A stretch of 64,000 bases of DNA, taken from positions 3,323,088 to 3,387,087 of the forward strand of contig CP012157.1 of NCBI GenBank assembly GCA_001602455.1. The letters are read 5' to 3'. The stretch comes from Betaproteobacteria bacterium UKL13-2. Lineage in GTDB: Bacteria; Pseudomonadota; Gammaproteobacteria; Burkholderiales; Usitatibacteraceae. The notes beneath the pieces were generated by a model, which made no database searches, was not told where the DNA came from, and saw only the letters and a list, made by a program, of their open reading frames with translations. Positions 39,949 to 48,263 of this stretch are shown one piece after another (position 1 is the first letter of the stretch; every line of letters begins with the position of its first letter). The translations under genes and the position numbers were made by a program.

Positions 39949-40794
39949 CTAAAACACACTCTTAACCTGCGCTCTGGTCGGAAAGTTGGGGGTGATCAGC
40001 TCTGGAACGACGGATCTCTTTTGAGCAAAAGGATAACTGCGCGCGATGAAATTTGGCTCACTCCCATTTTCATATCGCCAGCTAGTGGCGAGGCGAAGTC
40101 GGCTATCCCCGTTTGTACTCGTTTTATGGATCGTGAAGCTCGACATAAATACAATATCGCCAACTGATACCTCCACGGGTATGAAAGCCGTCGGGTCGTA
40201 GTGCTCAGGGTCAACCTCAAAGATATGCTCTTTGCGCGAATAAGGGTGCAAGCCTCCTTCATGAGATCCGGGAATAAGCTCTAAAGGGTACAGATTTCGA
40301 TCAACATCTACGAATGGAAGCCACAGTGTGACCGTATCTAATCCGCCTTGAAGCGTCGGCCAGTCTTGATGTGCACCGAGTCCATGATATCCATCCGGCA
40401 CCTTGAGAGCCGTCGACATCGCGTGCATAACTGGTGCGGTCTGAAATACCGGTAACGACAAGCCGATGGCTTTGGTGAATTTCTTAACCTCTGGGCACAT
40501 ATAGAGTTCATAGAGTGACATTAGCTTTGCGCAGAGCGTAAGCACCGCCAAGTAGGTCTTTAAATTGCCGTTGAACAGAGTCTTGAGGTCGGCGTGAAGC
40601 GTCTCTGGCGAGGCTGTGCCTTCGCAGGGCAATCCCAAAAACTCAAGCTGTTGTTGCACCAGAAGGTGCATTTCCGAACGAACCCTAAGCACTTGGTCTA
40701 CTGGCAACATTTGCCGGGCGATGAAATAGCCATTTTTTCGGTATTGCGCTGCCTCATCCGAAAAGTTATCCGATATTGATGACGATGGGCTCAT
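39949..40794 (-). CDS. Phytanoyl-CoA dioxygenase (PhyH)-family oxygenase 2
   Basis: A 281-residue Fe(II)/2-oxoglutarate oxygenase: H142-x-D144 (LGAHQDWPTLQGG), H223 (SFTIHKTSTNG), and R232/R234 for 2-oxoglutarate. The ATG at 40794 has a GAGGAATCTGC ribosome-binding site; the frame to 40953 is an unsupported extension. It is the last island gene before the rpsP operon and points away from it. It shares only the fold motifs with the PhyH protein at 34319. Confidence 0.82.
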   Translation of the reverse strand: MSPSSSISDNFSDEAAQYRKNGYFIARQMLPVDQVLRVRSEMHLLVQQQLEFLGLPCEGTASPETLHADLKTLFNGNLKTYLAVLTLCAKLMSLYELYMCPEVKKFTKAIGLSLPVFQTAPVMHAMSTALKVPDGYHGLGAHQDWPTLQGGLDTVTLWLPFVDVDRNLYPLELIPGSHEGGLHPYSRKEHIFEVDPEHYDPTAFIPVEVSVGDIVFMSSFTIHKTSTNGDSRLRLATSWRYENGSEPNFIARSYPFAQKRSVVPELITPNFPTRAQVKSVF

Positions 40795-40962
40795 GCAGAT
40801 TCCTCGTTTAGAAGGCCAATTGAAAAGTTCGCAGGGTAAACCGCTAGATATTGAGAGTTTAACTGCCTCGCCGCCATCTAGATTGTTGCGAACACGGCGG
40901 GCGACCAACGTATTTCGCAAATACGGCCCGCTATGCCTCGGTCGGTAGGGCAAAAAATTGTG

Positions 40963-41010
40963 CGCCTACTCACCCGCGTTCGAACGCACCCCATGAAATA
41001 TTCACACTCA
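40963..41010. repeat. Dispersed hairpin repeat, copy R2 (one arm)
   Basis: CGCCTACTCACCCGCGTTCG followed by AACGCACCCCATGAAATATTC matches the centre and one arm of R1 and R5; the other arm is absent. It lies at the right edge of the glycosylation island. Confidence 0.65.
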
Positions 41011-41064
41011 CCGGAGCAGATAATCCGGGAATGCAATGGTATCCACACAGTCACCCACTACAAC

Positions 41065-41094
41065 TTGCACTTATCCCTTTGTTTTGGTTATAAT
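41065..41094 (+). promoter_or_regulatory. Promoter of the rpsP-rimM-trmD-rplS operon
   Basis: TTGCAC and a perfect TATAAT, 18 bp apart, lie 100 bp before rpsP on the correct strand. No other candidate as good is seen in the gap. Confidence 0.8.
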
Positions 41095-41196
41095 TTCCGG
41101 CTTTCCTGCAAAAAAGCATGGCGCAGGCGTTCCCCGTTTGCAATGGGGCCGTTTCCGGTTCTCAATCGGATGATTCTCTAAACCTTAGGAGTTAGC

Positions 41197-41454
41197 ATGG
41201 TCGTAATCCGCATGTCTCGCGGTGGTTCCAAGAACCGCCCGTTCTACAACGTCGTTGTTGCAGATTCCCGCAATCGCCGTGATGGTCGATTCATTGAGCG
41301 GCTCGGTTTCTACAACCCGACTGCCGGTGAATCCGAAGAAGGTTTCCGTATCGCGATGGATCGTCTGACGTACTGGCAAGGTCAAGGCGCACAAGCGTCC
41401 GACGCTGTGATGAAGTTGGTCAAGCGTGGCAAGCAAGCCGCAGTTGCCAAGTAA
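41197..41454 (+). CDS. rpsP: 30S ribosomal protein S16
   Basis: S16 stabilises the 5' domain of 16S rRNA. The 85-residue product starts [41 protein letters not shown], the canonical family N-terminus. TTAGGAG lies 7 bp upstream of the ATG. It is the first gene of the rpsP-rimM-trmD-rplS operon and is the normal neighbour of ffh in most proteobacteria; here an island separates them. Confidence 0.98.
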   Translation: MVVIRMSRGGSKNRPFYNVVVADSRNRRDGRFIERLGFYNPTAGESEEGFRIAMDRLTYWQGQGAQASDAVMKLVKRGKQAAVAK

Positions 41455-42028
41455 GGTTCCAGCCACATCCCTTTCTGATGCCGATGCAGTCGTCATGGCG
41501 CGTGTTACCGCGCCGTTCGGCATCAAGGGCTGGCTAAAACTGCAAACCTTCACCGAATACGCTGACAGCCTCGACCAATTTGATTCTTGGTTTGTGTCCT
41601 CCGCAAGCGGTTGGCAAGAGGTAGAGGTTGAAGACTTTGCGGTGAATGTGAAGTCGGTGGTCGCAAAGCTCAAGGGCATCGACGATCGAACTGCAGCGGA
41701 GAAACTTGGCCAGCGCGATATTGCGGTACCGCGGGGTTGGTTGGATCAGCCGGAAAAAGATGAGTACTACTGGATCGACCTAATCGGTGCAAAGGTCATC
41801 AACGAAGCCGGGGAAACACTCGGAACAATCGAGACGTTGATGGAAACCGGTGCGAATGATGTGCTGGTGGTTCGGTCAGAAAAAGGCGCAGGAAATAGCG
41901 CGGGCAGTACCGAAATTTTGATTCCGTTTGTCAGCGCGTATTTGGCGAACGTGGATCGGGAGAAGAAGGTTGTGACGGTTCGCTGGGAGCGCCACTGGCA
42001 GGAAAATGATTCCAAGGATGGAAAGTAG
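41426..42028 (+). CDS. rimM: 16S rRNA processing protein RimM
   Basis: RimM helps mature the 30S head. I give the GTG at 41426 as start (200 residues), overlapping rpsP by 29 bp, because the conserved [18 protein letters not shown] needs a short leader; TTG at 41444 (11-bp overlap) is the other option. The N-terminal domain spans to about 110 and the PRC-barrel domain to the end ([38 protein letters not shown]). It is 15 bp before trmD. Confidence 0.93.
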   Translation: MASKPQLPSKVPATSLSDADAVVMARVTAPFGIKGWLKLQTFTEYADSLDQFDSWFVSSASGWQEVEVEDFAVNVKSVVAKLKGIDDRTAAEKLGQRDIAVPRGWLDQPEKDEYYWIDLIGAKVINEAGETLGTIETLMETGANDVLVVRSEKGAGNSAGSTEILIPFVSAYLANVDREKKVVTVRWERHWQENDSKDGK

Positions 42029-42043
42029 CAAACCGGGAGTGTT

Positions 42044-42820
42044 GTGGTGAAACGATACGACGTGGTCACCCTGTTTCCGGAAATGTTTGATGCGATTGCC
42101 GATTCAGGGGTTACGCGCCGGGCATTGGATCAAAACGTGTGGGAACTGAAGTGTTGGAACCCACGCGACTTTGTCGGCAATGTGCATAAAACCGTTGATG
42201 ACCGGCCATTTGGTGGTGGGCCGGGGATGGTGATGAAGGCGGAACCGCTGCATCAGGCAATCGAAGCCGCAAGACAACGCCAGCAACAGTTTCAAGTTGT
42301 ACCGAGAGTGATTTATCTCTCTCCACAGGCAAGACCATTGAAGGACGCCGACGTTAGGCGGCTTTCAGCAGAGGAAGGACTAATTTTTCTCTGTGGCAGA
42401 TACGAGGGCATCGATGAGCGTGTTGTTGAAGTGCATGTCGATGAAGAAATTTCCATAGGCGATTTCGTACTATCCGGCGGCGAATTGGCGGCGATGGTAA
42501 TGATTGATGCGATGGTGAGATTGTTACCCGGCGTGTTAAACGACGGGGCTTCGGCGGTGGAAGACTCATATTCACCGGCGCGGGACGGATTGTTGGACCA
42601 TCCGCACTACACGCGTCCGGAAGTGTGGAGCCCCGCTGGAGAAGAGTTTATTGTACCTCCCGCGTTGTTGAGCGGGAACCATGCGGAAATCGCCAAATGG
42701 CGGCGGCGCATGGCAATCGAAAGAACATGGAAGCGTCGCCCGGAGTTGTTGGTCGGGCTGACGTTCAGTAAACAAGAGCTGCGATGGCTTGAGGAAATCA
42801 AACAATCGCATAAGTCTTAA
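42044..42820 (+). CDS. trmD: tRNA (guanine37-N1)-methyltransferase TrmD
   Basis: TrmD methylates G37 of tRNAs reading CNN codons, preventing +1 frameshifts. The 258-residue product has the SPOUT knot motifs ([53 protein letters not shown]) and catalytic Asp in [20 protein letters not shown]. Two adjacent GTG codons (42044 and 42047) could start it; GGGAG lies 7 bp upstream. It is followed by rplS after 150 bp. Confidence 0.96.
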   Translation: MVKRYDVVTLFPEMFDAIADSGVTRRALDQNVWELKCWNPRDFVGNVHKTVDDRPFGGGPGMVMKAEPLHQAIEAARQRQQQFQVVPRVIYLSPQARPLKDADVRRLSAEEGLIFLCGRYEGIDERVVEVHVDEEISIGDFVLSGGELAAMVMIDAMVRLLPGVLNDGASAVEDSYSPARDGLLDHPHYTRPEVWSPAGEEFIVPPALLSGNHAEIAKWRRRMAIERTWKRRPELLVGLTFSKQELRWLEEIKQSHKS

Positions 42821-42970
42821 GAGTCGCAGAAGCAAGTAGTACGAAAGCAGGCACACATCAACGCAGATTTTGATTTTGTGATCGAGCGTTGCGCTGTGTG
42901 AGTAGGTCGATCGGAGTGGAGCCGCTTTCTAACCCACCTCCATCACCATTGATAAACGAAAGGAAACAAT

Positions 42971-43351
42971 ATGAATTTGATTCAACAACTGGAACAAGAA
43001 GAAATCGCACGCCTCGGCCGCAAGATCCCTGATTTCGCCCCTGGCGACACTGTGATCGTCAACGTAAACGTGATCGAAGGCGAGCGCAAACGTGTTCAGG
43101 CCTACGAAGGTGTGGTTATTGCCAAGCGTAATCGCGGCCTTAACTCATCGTTCATCGTTCGCAAGATTTCGTCCGGCGAAGGTGTCGAGCGTACGTTCCA
43201 ATCCTACGCACCGACCATTGCCTCGATTGAAGTGAAGCGTCGCGGTGACGTTCGCCGCGCCAAGCTCTACTACCTCCGCGATCGTTCCGGCAAGTCGGCA
43301 CGTATCAAGGAAAAGCTGGACTACGTGTCCACACAGAACAAAGGCGAGTAA
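42971..43351 (+). CDS. rplS: 50S ribosomal protein L19
   Basis: L19 lies at the 30S-50S interface. The 126-residue product begins [41 protein letters not shown]. It has the conserved FEGVVI-equivalent [14 protein letters not shown] and ends [30 protein letters not shown] ribosome-binding site precedes the ATG. It closes the rpsP operon and is followed by an intrinsic terminator. Confidence 0.97.
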   Translation: MNLIQQLEQEEIARLGRKIPDFAPGDTVIVNVNVIEGERKRVQAYEGVVIAKRNRGLNSSFIVRKISSGEGVERTFQSYAPTIASIEVKRRGDVRRAKLYYLRDRSGKSARIKEKLDYVSTQNKGE

Positions 43352-43380
43352 GCGCAACAGCAGTTTCGCTTTTGTCTCAG

Positions 43381-43422
43381 AAAAAAGCCGCGGTCATATA
43401 CTTTGGTACCGCGGCTTTTTTT
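43381..43422 (+). terminator. Intrinsic terminator after rplS
   Basis: A perfect stem, AAAAAAGCCGCGGT pairing with ACCGCGGCTTTTTT, starts 30 bp after the rplS stop and ends in seven T. It ends the rpsP operon. Confidence 0.95.
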
Positions 43423-43506
43423 CGTCCATCGCTGCCGACAGAGCAACTGATCATGGGTAGGTAACGTCCGCTGGTGGGCGGACAGACTTTTCTACAGCGA
43501 TGAAAG

Positions 43507-43548
43507 TTGACGTAAAGGTACCATAACGGTATCATTGTGGCACCTTAC
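43507..43548 (+). promoter_or_regulatory. Toxin-antitoxin promoter with overlapping operator
   Basis: -35 TTGACG (43507-43512), 17 bp, -10 TATCAT (43530-43535). An imperfect inverted repeat, GTAAAGGTACCATAA (43512-43526) and TTGTGGCACCTTAC (43535-43548), spans from the end of -35 across -10. This is where a VapBC complex would be expected to bind and repress its own promoter. Confidence 0.7.
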
Positions 43549-43568
43549 AGATAGCAGAGGAGGTTGTT

Positions 43569-43832
43569 ATGAGCGAAGTGATGACTATCAAACAAATGCC
43601 TGCTGATTTGAAGCAATATTGGGCAGAAGAGGCAAAGAGGCATGATCGCTCCATGAACAAGGAGGTGCTTCGCGTTCTTGAAGAAGAGCGCGCTCGTCGC
43701 GAGGCTGCCAAATCTCCAGGCAAAGACTTGGAGAGCATCATTGCGGCGGCTCGTCGGCTACAGAGCTTTGCGGTAGTCGATCAACGACCCATTGACGATA
43801 TCTTGTATGACGAGCAAGGCATGCCGAAGTGA
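43569..43832 (+). CDS. vapB: VapB/FitA-type ribbon-helix-helix antitoxin
   Basis: An 87-residue protein whose N-terminal ~40 residues fit a ribbon-helix-helix DNA-binding domain (MTIKQMPADLKQYWAEEAKRHDRSMNKEVLRVLEEE). The C-terminus (RPIDDILYDEQGMPK) is the likely toxin-binding tail. AGGAGG lies upstream of the ATG. It overlaps the toxin start by GTGA, and the operator at 43512-43548 is consistent with autoregulation. Confidence 0.82.
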   Translation: MSEVMTIKQMPADLKQYWAEEAKRHDRSMNKEVLRVLEEERARREAAKSPGKDLESIIAAARRLQSFAVVDQRPIDDILYDEQGMPK

Positions 43833-44302
43833 AGAGGCTCGAAGCGTGCGTGGTGGACTCGTCGGCATTGATTTGTATCGCCAAGAGTGAACCGGCCGCC
43901 AGTATGTTTCTCCTTGAGATGGGAAAGACGGGCAAGCTCTATATCGCTGCGCCGACGTATGCTGAAGTGATTCTCGCGACGATGTCCCTTCAAGGCGGTC
44001 ATGCGATCGATGCGATGGACGGGCTGATCGCCTCCCTAAAAATCGAGTCTGTGGGTTTTGGCGGCGATGACATTCCAGCCTATAAGAATGCGTCGATCAA
44101 GCACCACGTTAAGGCAAAGCCCCCAGGTCTGCTTAACATGGGCGATTTGTTTTCATTCCAACTTGCAATGAAAATGAATTTGCCGTTGTTTTTCCAAGGT
44201 AAGGATTTTCTGCAAACCCCGGTGAAGAACGCCATGAAAATGCTGGGGTACGAAATGAATGAAGACAATCTTGGTGTACCAACCGTGCACGGCAAGATTT
44301 AG
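43829..44302 (+). CDS. vapC: VapC-type PIN-domain RNase toxin
   Basis: A 157-residue PIN-domain protein starting at a GTG that overlaps the antitoxin stop. The acidic active-site residues seen are D10 (VVDSSALICIAKSEP), E46 (TYAEV), D106 (MGDLFSFQLA) and D126 (GKDF), the pattern of magnesium-dependent VapC RNases. Known VapCs cut initiator tRNA or 23S rRNA; the target here is unknown. The pair is a stand-alone module between rplS and a transporter gene. Confidence 0.85.
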   Translation: MKRLEACVVDSSALICIAKSEPAASMFLLEMGKTGKLYIAAPTYAEVILATMSLQGGHAIDAMDGLIASLKIESVGFGGDDIPAYKNASIKHHVKAKPPGLLNMGDLFSFQLAMKMNLPLFFQGKDFLQTPVKNAMKMLGYEMNEDNLGVPTVHGKI

Positions 44303-44320
44303 TTCAAGCAGCACGTTCAA

Positions 44321-45220
44321 CTAAAGTTGGCGCGCAACACTGAGCCAAAGCGGAATCGACAACATCCCAAACAGCGTGCTCACTGTGATTCCTTGCGCGA
44401 CGACTGGGCCATCGCCCCCCATGCGCACCGCAAGAATGTAGGCTGACGTTGCCGTCGGCAGAGCGCCGAACAATACGACCATATCGAAATAGATACCACT
44501 CACGCCAAGCCACTTTGCCATGCCAATCGCCACCAGCGGCATCACAACCAGCTTGATCAGGGTGTTGTAGGTAATCAATGCCGCGTTAGTGCCAACATTT
44601 ACCAGCGTCAGCGCGGCACCGACCGCGAGCAAGCCACAAGCCAGCGAGGCGGCACCCATACGCGAGATGAGCATTTGCGCGACTTCCGGCAACGGTAGGC
44701 CCGAGAGCGAATACAGCACACCGCCGACGGTGGCGATAATCAACGGGTTTTGTACAAGCTCTTTGAGAATCGAGGCCTCGGCGTGTTTGGCCAACATCCA
44801 GACCGAGGCGACGTTACACAATGGCACAACAACGCCAATCACGATCCCAAACGCGGCAATCCCCGCTTCGCCGTGGAGTCGCCCGGCAATTGCCAACCCG
44901 ATGTACGAATTGAAGCGAAATGCCGTTTGGAAGCTGGAGGCATACGCCTTGTTGTCGCTTTTGACGATCCACTTCGCCGCATAAGCGATCAGAATCCCCA
45001 TCACCACCGTGACGATGGCGGTCTTAAGCGCCGGTGCAGCGGCCACAAAATCCAGCTTCTGCTTAGCGATGGAGTTAAACAGCAGCGCCGGGAACAGCAC
45101 GAAATAGATGAGCTTTTCCAGCCCACTCCAGAAATCTCGTCCCCAGTTGGTGATGCGATTGAGGGTGAATCCAAACAGGATGAGTGCGAAATCGGGAATC
45201 AGCAGGATTGCTAAAGACAT
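44321..45220 (-). CDS. AEC-family (auxin efflux carrier) transporter
   Basis: A 299-residue membrane protein with about ten hydrophobic spans. It fits the AEC family: LEKLIYFVLFPALLFNSIA near the N-terminus, AFRFNSYIGLAIAGRLHG in the middle crossing-helix region, and FGALPTATSAYILAVRMGGDG near the end. Members export or exchange carboxylates and other anions. The substrate is unknown. It is convergent with vapC and divergent from the YeiH-like gene. Confidence 0.85.
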   Translation of the reverse strand: MSLAILLIPDFALILFGFTLNRITNWGRDFWSGLEKLIYFVLFPALLFNSIAKQKLDFVAAAPALKTAIVTVVMGILIAYAAKWIVKSDNKAYASSFQTAFRFNSYIGLAIAGRLHGEAGIAAFGIVIGVVVPLCNVASVWMLAKHAEASILKELVQNPLIIATVGGVLYSLSGLPLPEVAQMLISRMGAASLACGLLAVGAALTLVNVGTNAALITYNTLIKLVVMPLVAIGMAKWLGVSGIYFDMVVLFGALPTATSAYILAVRMGGDGPVVAQGITVSTLFGMLSIPLWLSVARQL

Positions 45221-45339
45221 TCAAAATTATAGGGCGCTGACGCACCAACCAACCGCACACTGCTATCGATGCTTTATCTTTTCGGCTGACACGGCAGGTT
45301 GGAGTAAATTGTTCACTTCGCAGATCAATTACTCCAATC

Positions 45340-46365
45340 GTGTCCTCTACTGCCTCGATGTTTAACCAAGCGCGTGCGCGTGCCCCTGGCATCACCGCCG
45401 CGATTGTGATCGCGATTGCCTCTCTATTCCTCGCTGAACACTATGGTGCGTCGGCCATGCTGTTTGCACTATTACTAGGGATGTCTCTCAATTTCCTAGG
45501 CCAAGAGGGGCGCACCGTCGTTGGAGTGCAATGGAGCGCCTCCACCCTTCTGAGAATCGGCATCGCCCTGCTCGGCCTGCGCATTACGGTGACAGAGATA
45601 TCGCAGCTCGGTTGGCCGGTAACCGCAATGGTCGTCGTCGCCGTCGTGCTGACGATTGGTGTAGGCGCTTTTCTTTCAAGATTCACCACCGGCGCAAGAG
45701 ATTTTGGCGTTCTCACCGGAGGTGCTGTCGCTATTTGTGGTGCATCGGCGGCATTGGCAATCTCAGCCGTCTTGCCGCGCCACGCCCACTCTGACCGTGA
45801 CACCACCTTTACCGTCATTGGCGTAACGGCCCTGTCAACGATTGCCATGGTGATCTACCCGCTTATCTCACATGCACTGGGGTTCAGTGAACGGCACGCC
45901 GGCATTTTTCTTGGCGCCACCATCCACGACGTCGCCCAAGTTATCGGGGCTGGATTTTCCGTGTCGCCGGAAGCTGGCGAAACCGCAACGATCGTCAAAC
46001 TACTGCGTGTCGCGATGTTGCTACCCGTCATTCTTGTGTTGTCGATCATGCTGCGCCGGGGACAAGCTCAAAGTGCTGAGATCGGCGGGTCTACAGCGTC
46101 TAAGCGGCCGCCGTTGTTACCATGGTTTGCATTAGCCTTTGGGCTTTTGGTGGTCATCAATAGCTTGGTGGCCATTCCCAAAGGAATCAGCAGCTTCTTC
46201 AGTGAGGTTTCGCGGTTCCTGTTGGTCACGGCAATCGCGGCCATTGGCATGAAGACGCAGCTCAAACAACTGACCGTTCTAGGATGGCGTCCCGTTCTTC
46301 TCATCGTTAGCGAAACGCTGTTCCTCGCCATTTTCGTTGCCTTCGCGATGCGAGTGTTTTTGTAG
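45340..46365 (+). CDS. YeiH/UPF0324-family putative sulfate exporter
   Basis: A 341-residue protein with about ten hydrophobic segments and the family motifs LLGMSLNFLG, LLRIGIALLGLRIT, GVLTGGAVAICGASAALAI and GATIHDVAQVIGAGF. YeiH-like proteins are called putative sulfate exporters, but function is little tested. The start is uncertain: GTG at 45340 or ATG at 45358; neither has a good ribosome-binding site. It overlaps nothing; the alkyltransferase gene begins 2 bp after its stop. Confidence 0.85.
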   Translation: MSSTASMFNQARARAPGITAAIVIAIASLFLAEHYGASAMLFALLLGMSLNFLGQEGRTVVGVQWSASTLLRIGIALLGLRITVTEISQLGWPVTAMVVVAVVLTIGVGAFLSRFTTGARDFGVLTGGAVAICGASAALAISAVLPRHAHSDRDTTFTVIGVTALSTIAMVIYPLISHALGFSERHAGIFLGATIHDVAQVIGAGFSVSPEAGETATIVKLLRVAMLLPVILVLSIMLRRGQAQSAEIGGSTASKRPPLLPWFALAFGLLVVINSLVAIPKGISSFFSEVSRFLLVTAIAAIGMKTQLKQLTVLGWRPVLLIVSETLFLAIFVAFAMRVFL

Positions 46366-46366
46366 C

Positions 46367-46882
46367 ATGGAAATGACGGCGCAATTTGACGCGATACTGA
46401 TTTCACCGATCGGTGCGATCGGCATTCGCGCTGACACTCAAGCGGTCACGTCCATCGTTTTTCTTGATGGAGAGCTATCCGCGTTGCCGCCCAAGAAAAA
46501 CACACTTGCACACTTAGCCTGCGTTCAACTCATGGCGTATTTCGACCACCCGACGTTTGAATTCGATCTACCAATTCGCCTCGCGGGAAGCAAACATCAG
46601 CTCGACGTATGGGAGGCAATGCGACGGATTCCCGCCGGGCAAACGGTGACTTACGGCGAGCTTGCCGCGTCCATCGGCTCGAATGCTAGGGCTGTCGGCA
46701 CCGCGTGCGGGAAGAACCCGCTGCCAATTGTGGTGCCATGCCATCGTGTTGTTGCGGCAACCGGCTTAGGCGGGTTCATGGGCGGCAAGAAGGCCGCGCC
46801 GCTTGCGATCAAACGATGGCTGCTCACGCATGAGCAGGCGCGAGTCGCCGTTGCACTGCCACGCTCTGCGCAGCGCTTCTGA
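46367..46882 (+). CDS. ogt: Methylated-DNA-[protein]-cysteine S-methyltransferase
   Basis: A suicide DNA repair enzyme that removes O6-alkyl groups from guanine. The 171-residue product has the active-site PCHRV with C125, the preceding helix-turn-helix (TVTYGELAASIGSNARAVGTACGKNPLPIVV) and the Arg finger. I start at the ATG at 46367, 2 bp after the preceding stop; ATG 46373 is also possible. The stop shares one base with the xerD ATG. Ogt-type, with no N-terminal AdaA-like domain. Confidence 0.93.
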   Translation: MEMTAQFDAILISPIGAIGIRADTQAVTSIVFLDGELSALPPKKNTLAHLACVQLMAYFDHPTFEFDLPIRLAGSKHQLDVWEAMRRIPAGQTVTYGELAASIGSNARAVGTACGKNPLPIVVPCHRVVAATGLGGFMGGKKAAPLAIKRWLLTHEQARVAVALPRSAQRF

Positions 46883-47796
46883 TGTCGACTGCGCCAAAAC
46901 CCATCTATGACCCGTTGATCGATCAGTTCACCGATAGTCTGTGGCTGTCTGACGGACTGTCAAAAAACACGATCGAAAGTTACCGACGCGATTTGGTGCA
47001 ACTTGATGTTTGGCTGACCGCCACCATGAGCGCCTCTCTTGCCACACTTGATTCGACGGATCTGCAAGCGTATTTGGCAAAACGAATTTTAATCGACCAC
47101 GCCAGTCCAAAAACAACCGCGCGCCTGACCTCGACGCTGAAGCGTTTTTATCAGCACTTACGACGCGAGAAAATGCTTGAAGTTGACCCCACGACGGCAC
47201 TCGATTCTCCCAAGCTGCCCCGAAGCCTACCTAAATCGTTATCAGAAGCAAATGTTGAGGCCTTGTTGGCCGCACCCGACGTTAACACCCCGCTTGGGAT
47301 GAGAGACCGGGCAATGCTGGAAACACTTTATGCGGCCGGTTTGCGCGTGACCGAGCTCGTGAGTTTGCCGTTGGCACAACTGAGCTTGAGCGAACAGGTG
47401 CTGCGCGTGATGGGCAAGGGCAACAAGGAACGCCTCGTACCACTTGGCGAAGTCGCTGCGGATTGGCTGATGCGTTACATCAATGGTGCTCGAAACGAGA
47501 TTCTCGCAGGCCGTACCTCACACGATGTCTTCATCACGGTTCGCGGTGAAACGATGTCGCGACAAATGTTCTGGAACATCATTAAGCGCTATGCCTTAAA
47601 GGCCGACATTCGAACCACAATCTCACCACACGTACTGCGCCACGCATTTGCGACGCACCTCATTAACCACGGCGCTGATTTACGCGTTGTGCAGTTACTG
47701 CTCGGGCACTCCGACATCACTACAACGCAAATTTATACGCACGTCGCACGCGAACGCTTAAAAGCGATCCATGCGACCCATCATCCACGCGGCTAG
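46882..47796 (+). CDS. xerD: Site-specific tyrosine recombinase XerD
   Basis: XerD resolves chromosome dimers at dif with XerC. The 304-residue product has the SAM-like N-terminal domain (FTDSLWLSDGLSKNTIESYRRDL) and the catalytic domain with R (AGLRVTELVSL), H-x-x-R (HVLRHAFATHLI), H (LLGHSDITT) and Tyr (QIYTHV). The start overlaps the ogt stop by one base. The TAG stop lies inside a dispersed hairpin repeat that also ends folB on the other strand. Confidence 0.94.
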   Translation: MSTAPKPIYDPLIDQFTDSLWLSDGLSKNTIESYRRDLVQLDVWLTATMSASLATLDSTDLQAYLAKRILIDHASPKTTARLTSTLKRFYQHLRREKMLEVDPTTALDSPKLPRSLPKSLSEANVEALLAAPDVNTPLGMRDRAMLETLYAAGLRVTELVSLPLAQLSLSEQVLRVMGKGNKERLVPLGEVAADWLMRYINGARNEILAGRTSHDVFITVRGETMSRQMFWNIIKRYALKADIRTTISPHVLRHAFATHLINHGADLRVVQLLLGHSDITTTQIYTHVARERLKAIHATHHPRG

Positions 47797-47820
47797 CCTG
47801 AACATTTCATGGGGTAGGCG
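47793..47820. repeat. Dispersed hairpin repeat, copy R3 (one arm)
   Basis: CTAGCCTGAACATTTCATGG plus GGTAGGCG matches one arm of the family, then stops. It contains the stop codons of two convergent genes, xerD (TAG, plus) and folB (TGA, minus), separated by only 10 bp. Confidence 0.75.
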
Positions 47821-48193
47821 TGACTTGAACCTTGGTGGCGTCCTGCCGCGACCTCGCGATGGTGACGCCCACCTTGCGAACGCCGCGTAGGTGGCCGATT
47901 TTGGCAACACTCACCTTCACCCATTGCGCATTAAAATCCTGAAAAAGCACTTGGGTAATGTGCTCGGCAAGCGCCTCGAGTAGTTTGAACTTTGCCTCGG
48001 CCAAATCGTGACGAATACGCTCGACGACTTTGCCGTAGTCAATCGTGTCGCGAATAGAATCAGAGCGCCCGGCTTGATGGGTGTCGAGGCCAATATCAAT
48101 ATCAAATTCCAGCGTTTGTGGGCGCTGCTGCTCCCACTCATACACGCCAATCCAAGCGTCGGCTCTGAATTCGCGAATGTAGATTATGTCCAT
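47807..48193 (-). CDS. folB: Dihydroneopterin aldolase
   Basis: FolB cleaves dihydroneopterin in folate synthesis. I start at the ATG at 48193 (MDIIYIREFRADAWIGVYEWEQ, 128 residues); the longer frame runs into plsY's promoter region. Conserved segments: DTIDYGKVVERI and LLEALAEHITQVLF (active-site Glu-containing part). The plus-strand plsY starts 71 bp away, divergently. The C-terminus ends in a tail coded by the dispersed repeat (VTPTP). Confidence 0.94.
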   Translation of the reverse strand: MDIIYIREFRADAWIGVYEWEQQRPQTLEFDIDIGLDTHQAGRSDSIRDTIDYGKVVERIRHDLAEAKFKLLEALAEHITQVLFQDFNAQWVKVSVAKIGHLRGVRKVGVTIARSRQDATKVQVTPTP

Positions 48194-48263
48194 AAGGATG
48201 GCGCTTAACTGAGATGTCGCTGCACCCGTTGCGCAGTCGTCCGTCATTGTAAAGTACGATCCT

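Larger units (their letters stand above)
40795..41196 (+). promoter_or_regulatory. Island edge and rpsP upstream region
   Basis: This 402-bp gap holds no gene. It contains a copy of the dispersed repeat (R2, 40963-41010), a sigma-70 promoter for rpsP (-35 TTGCAC at 41065-41070, 18 bp, -10 TATAAT at 41089-41094) and a leader of about 95 nt. The ribosome-binding site is TTAGGAGTTAGC before the rpsP ATG. Confidence 0.7.
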
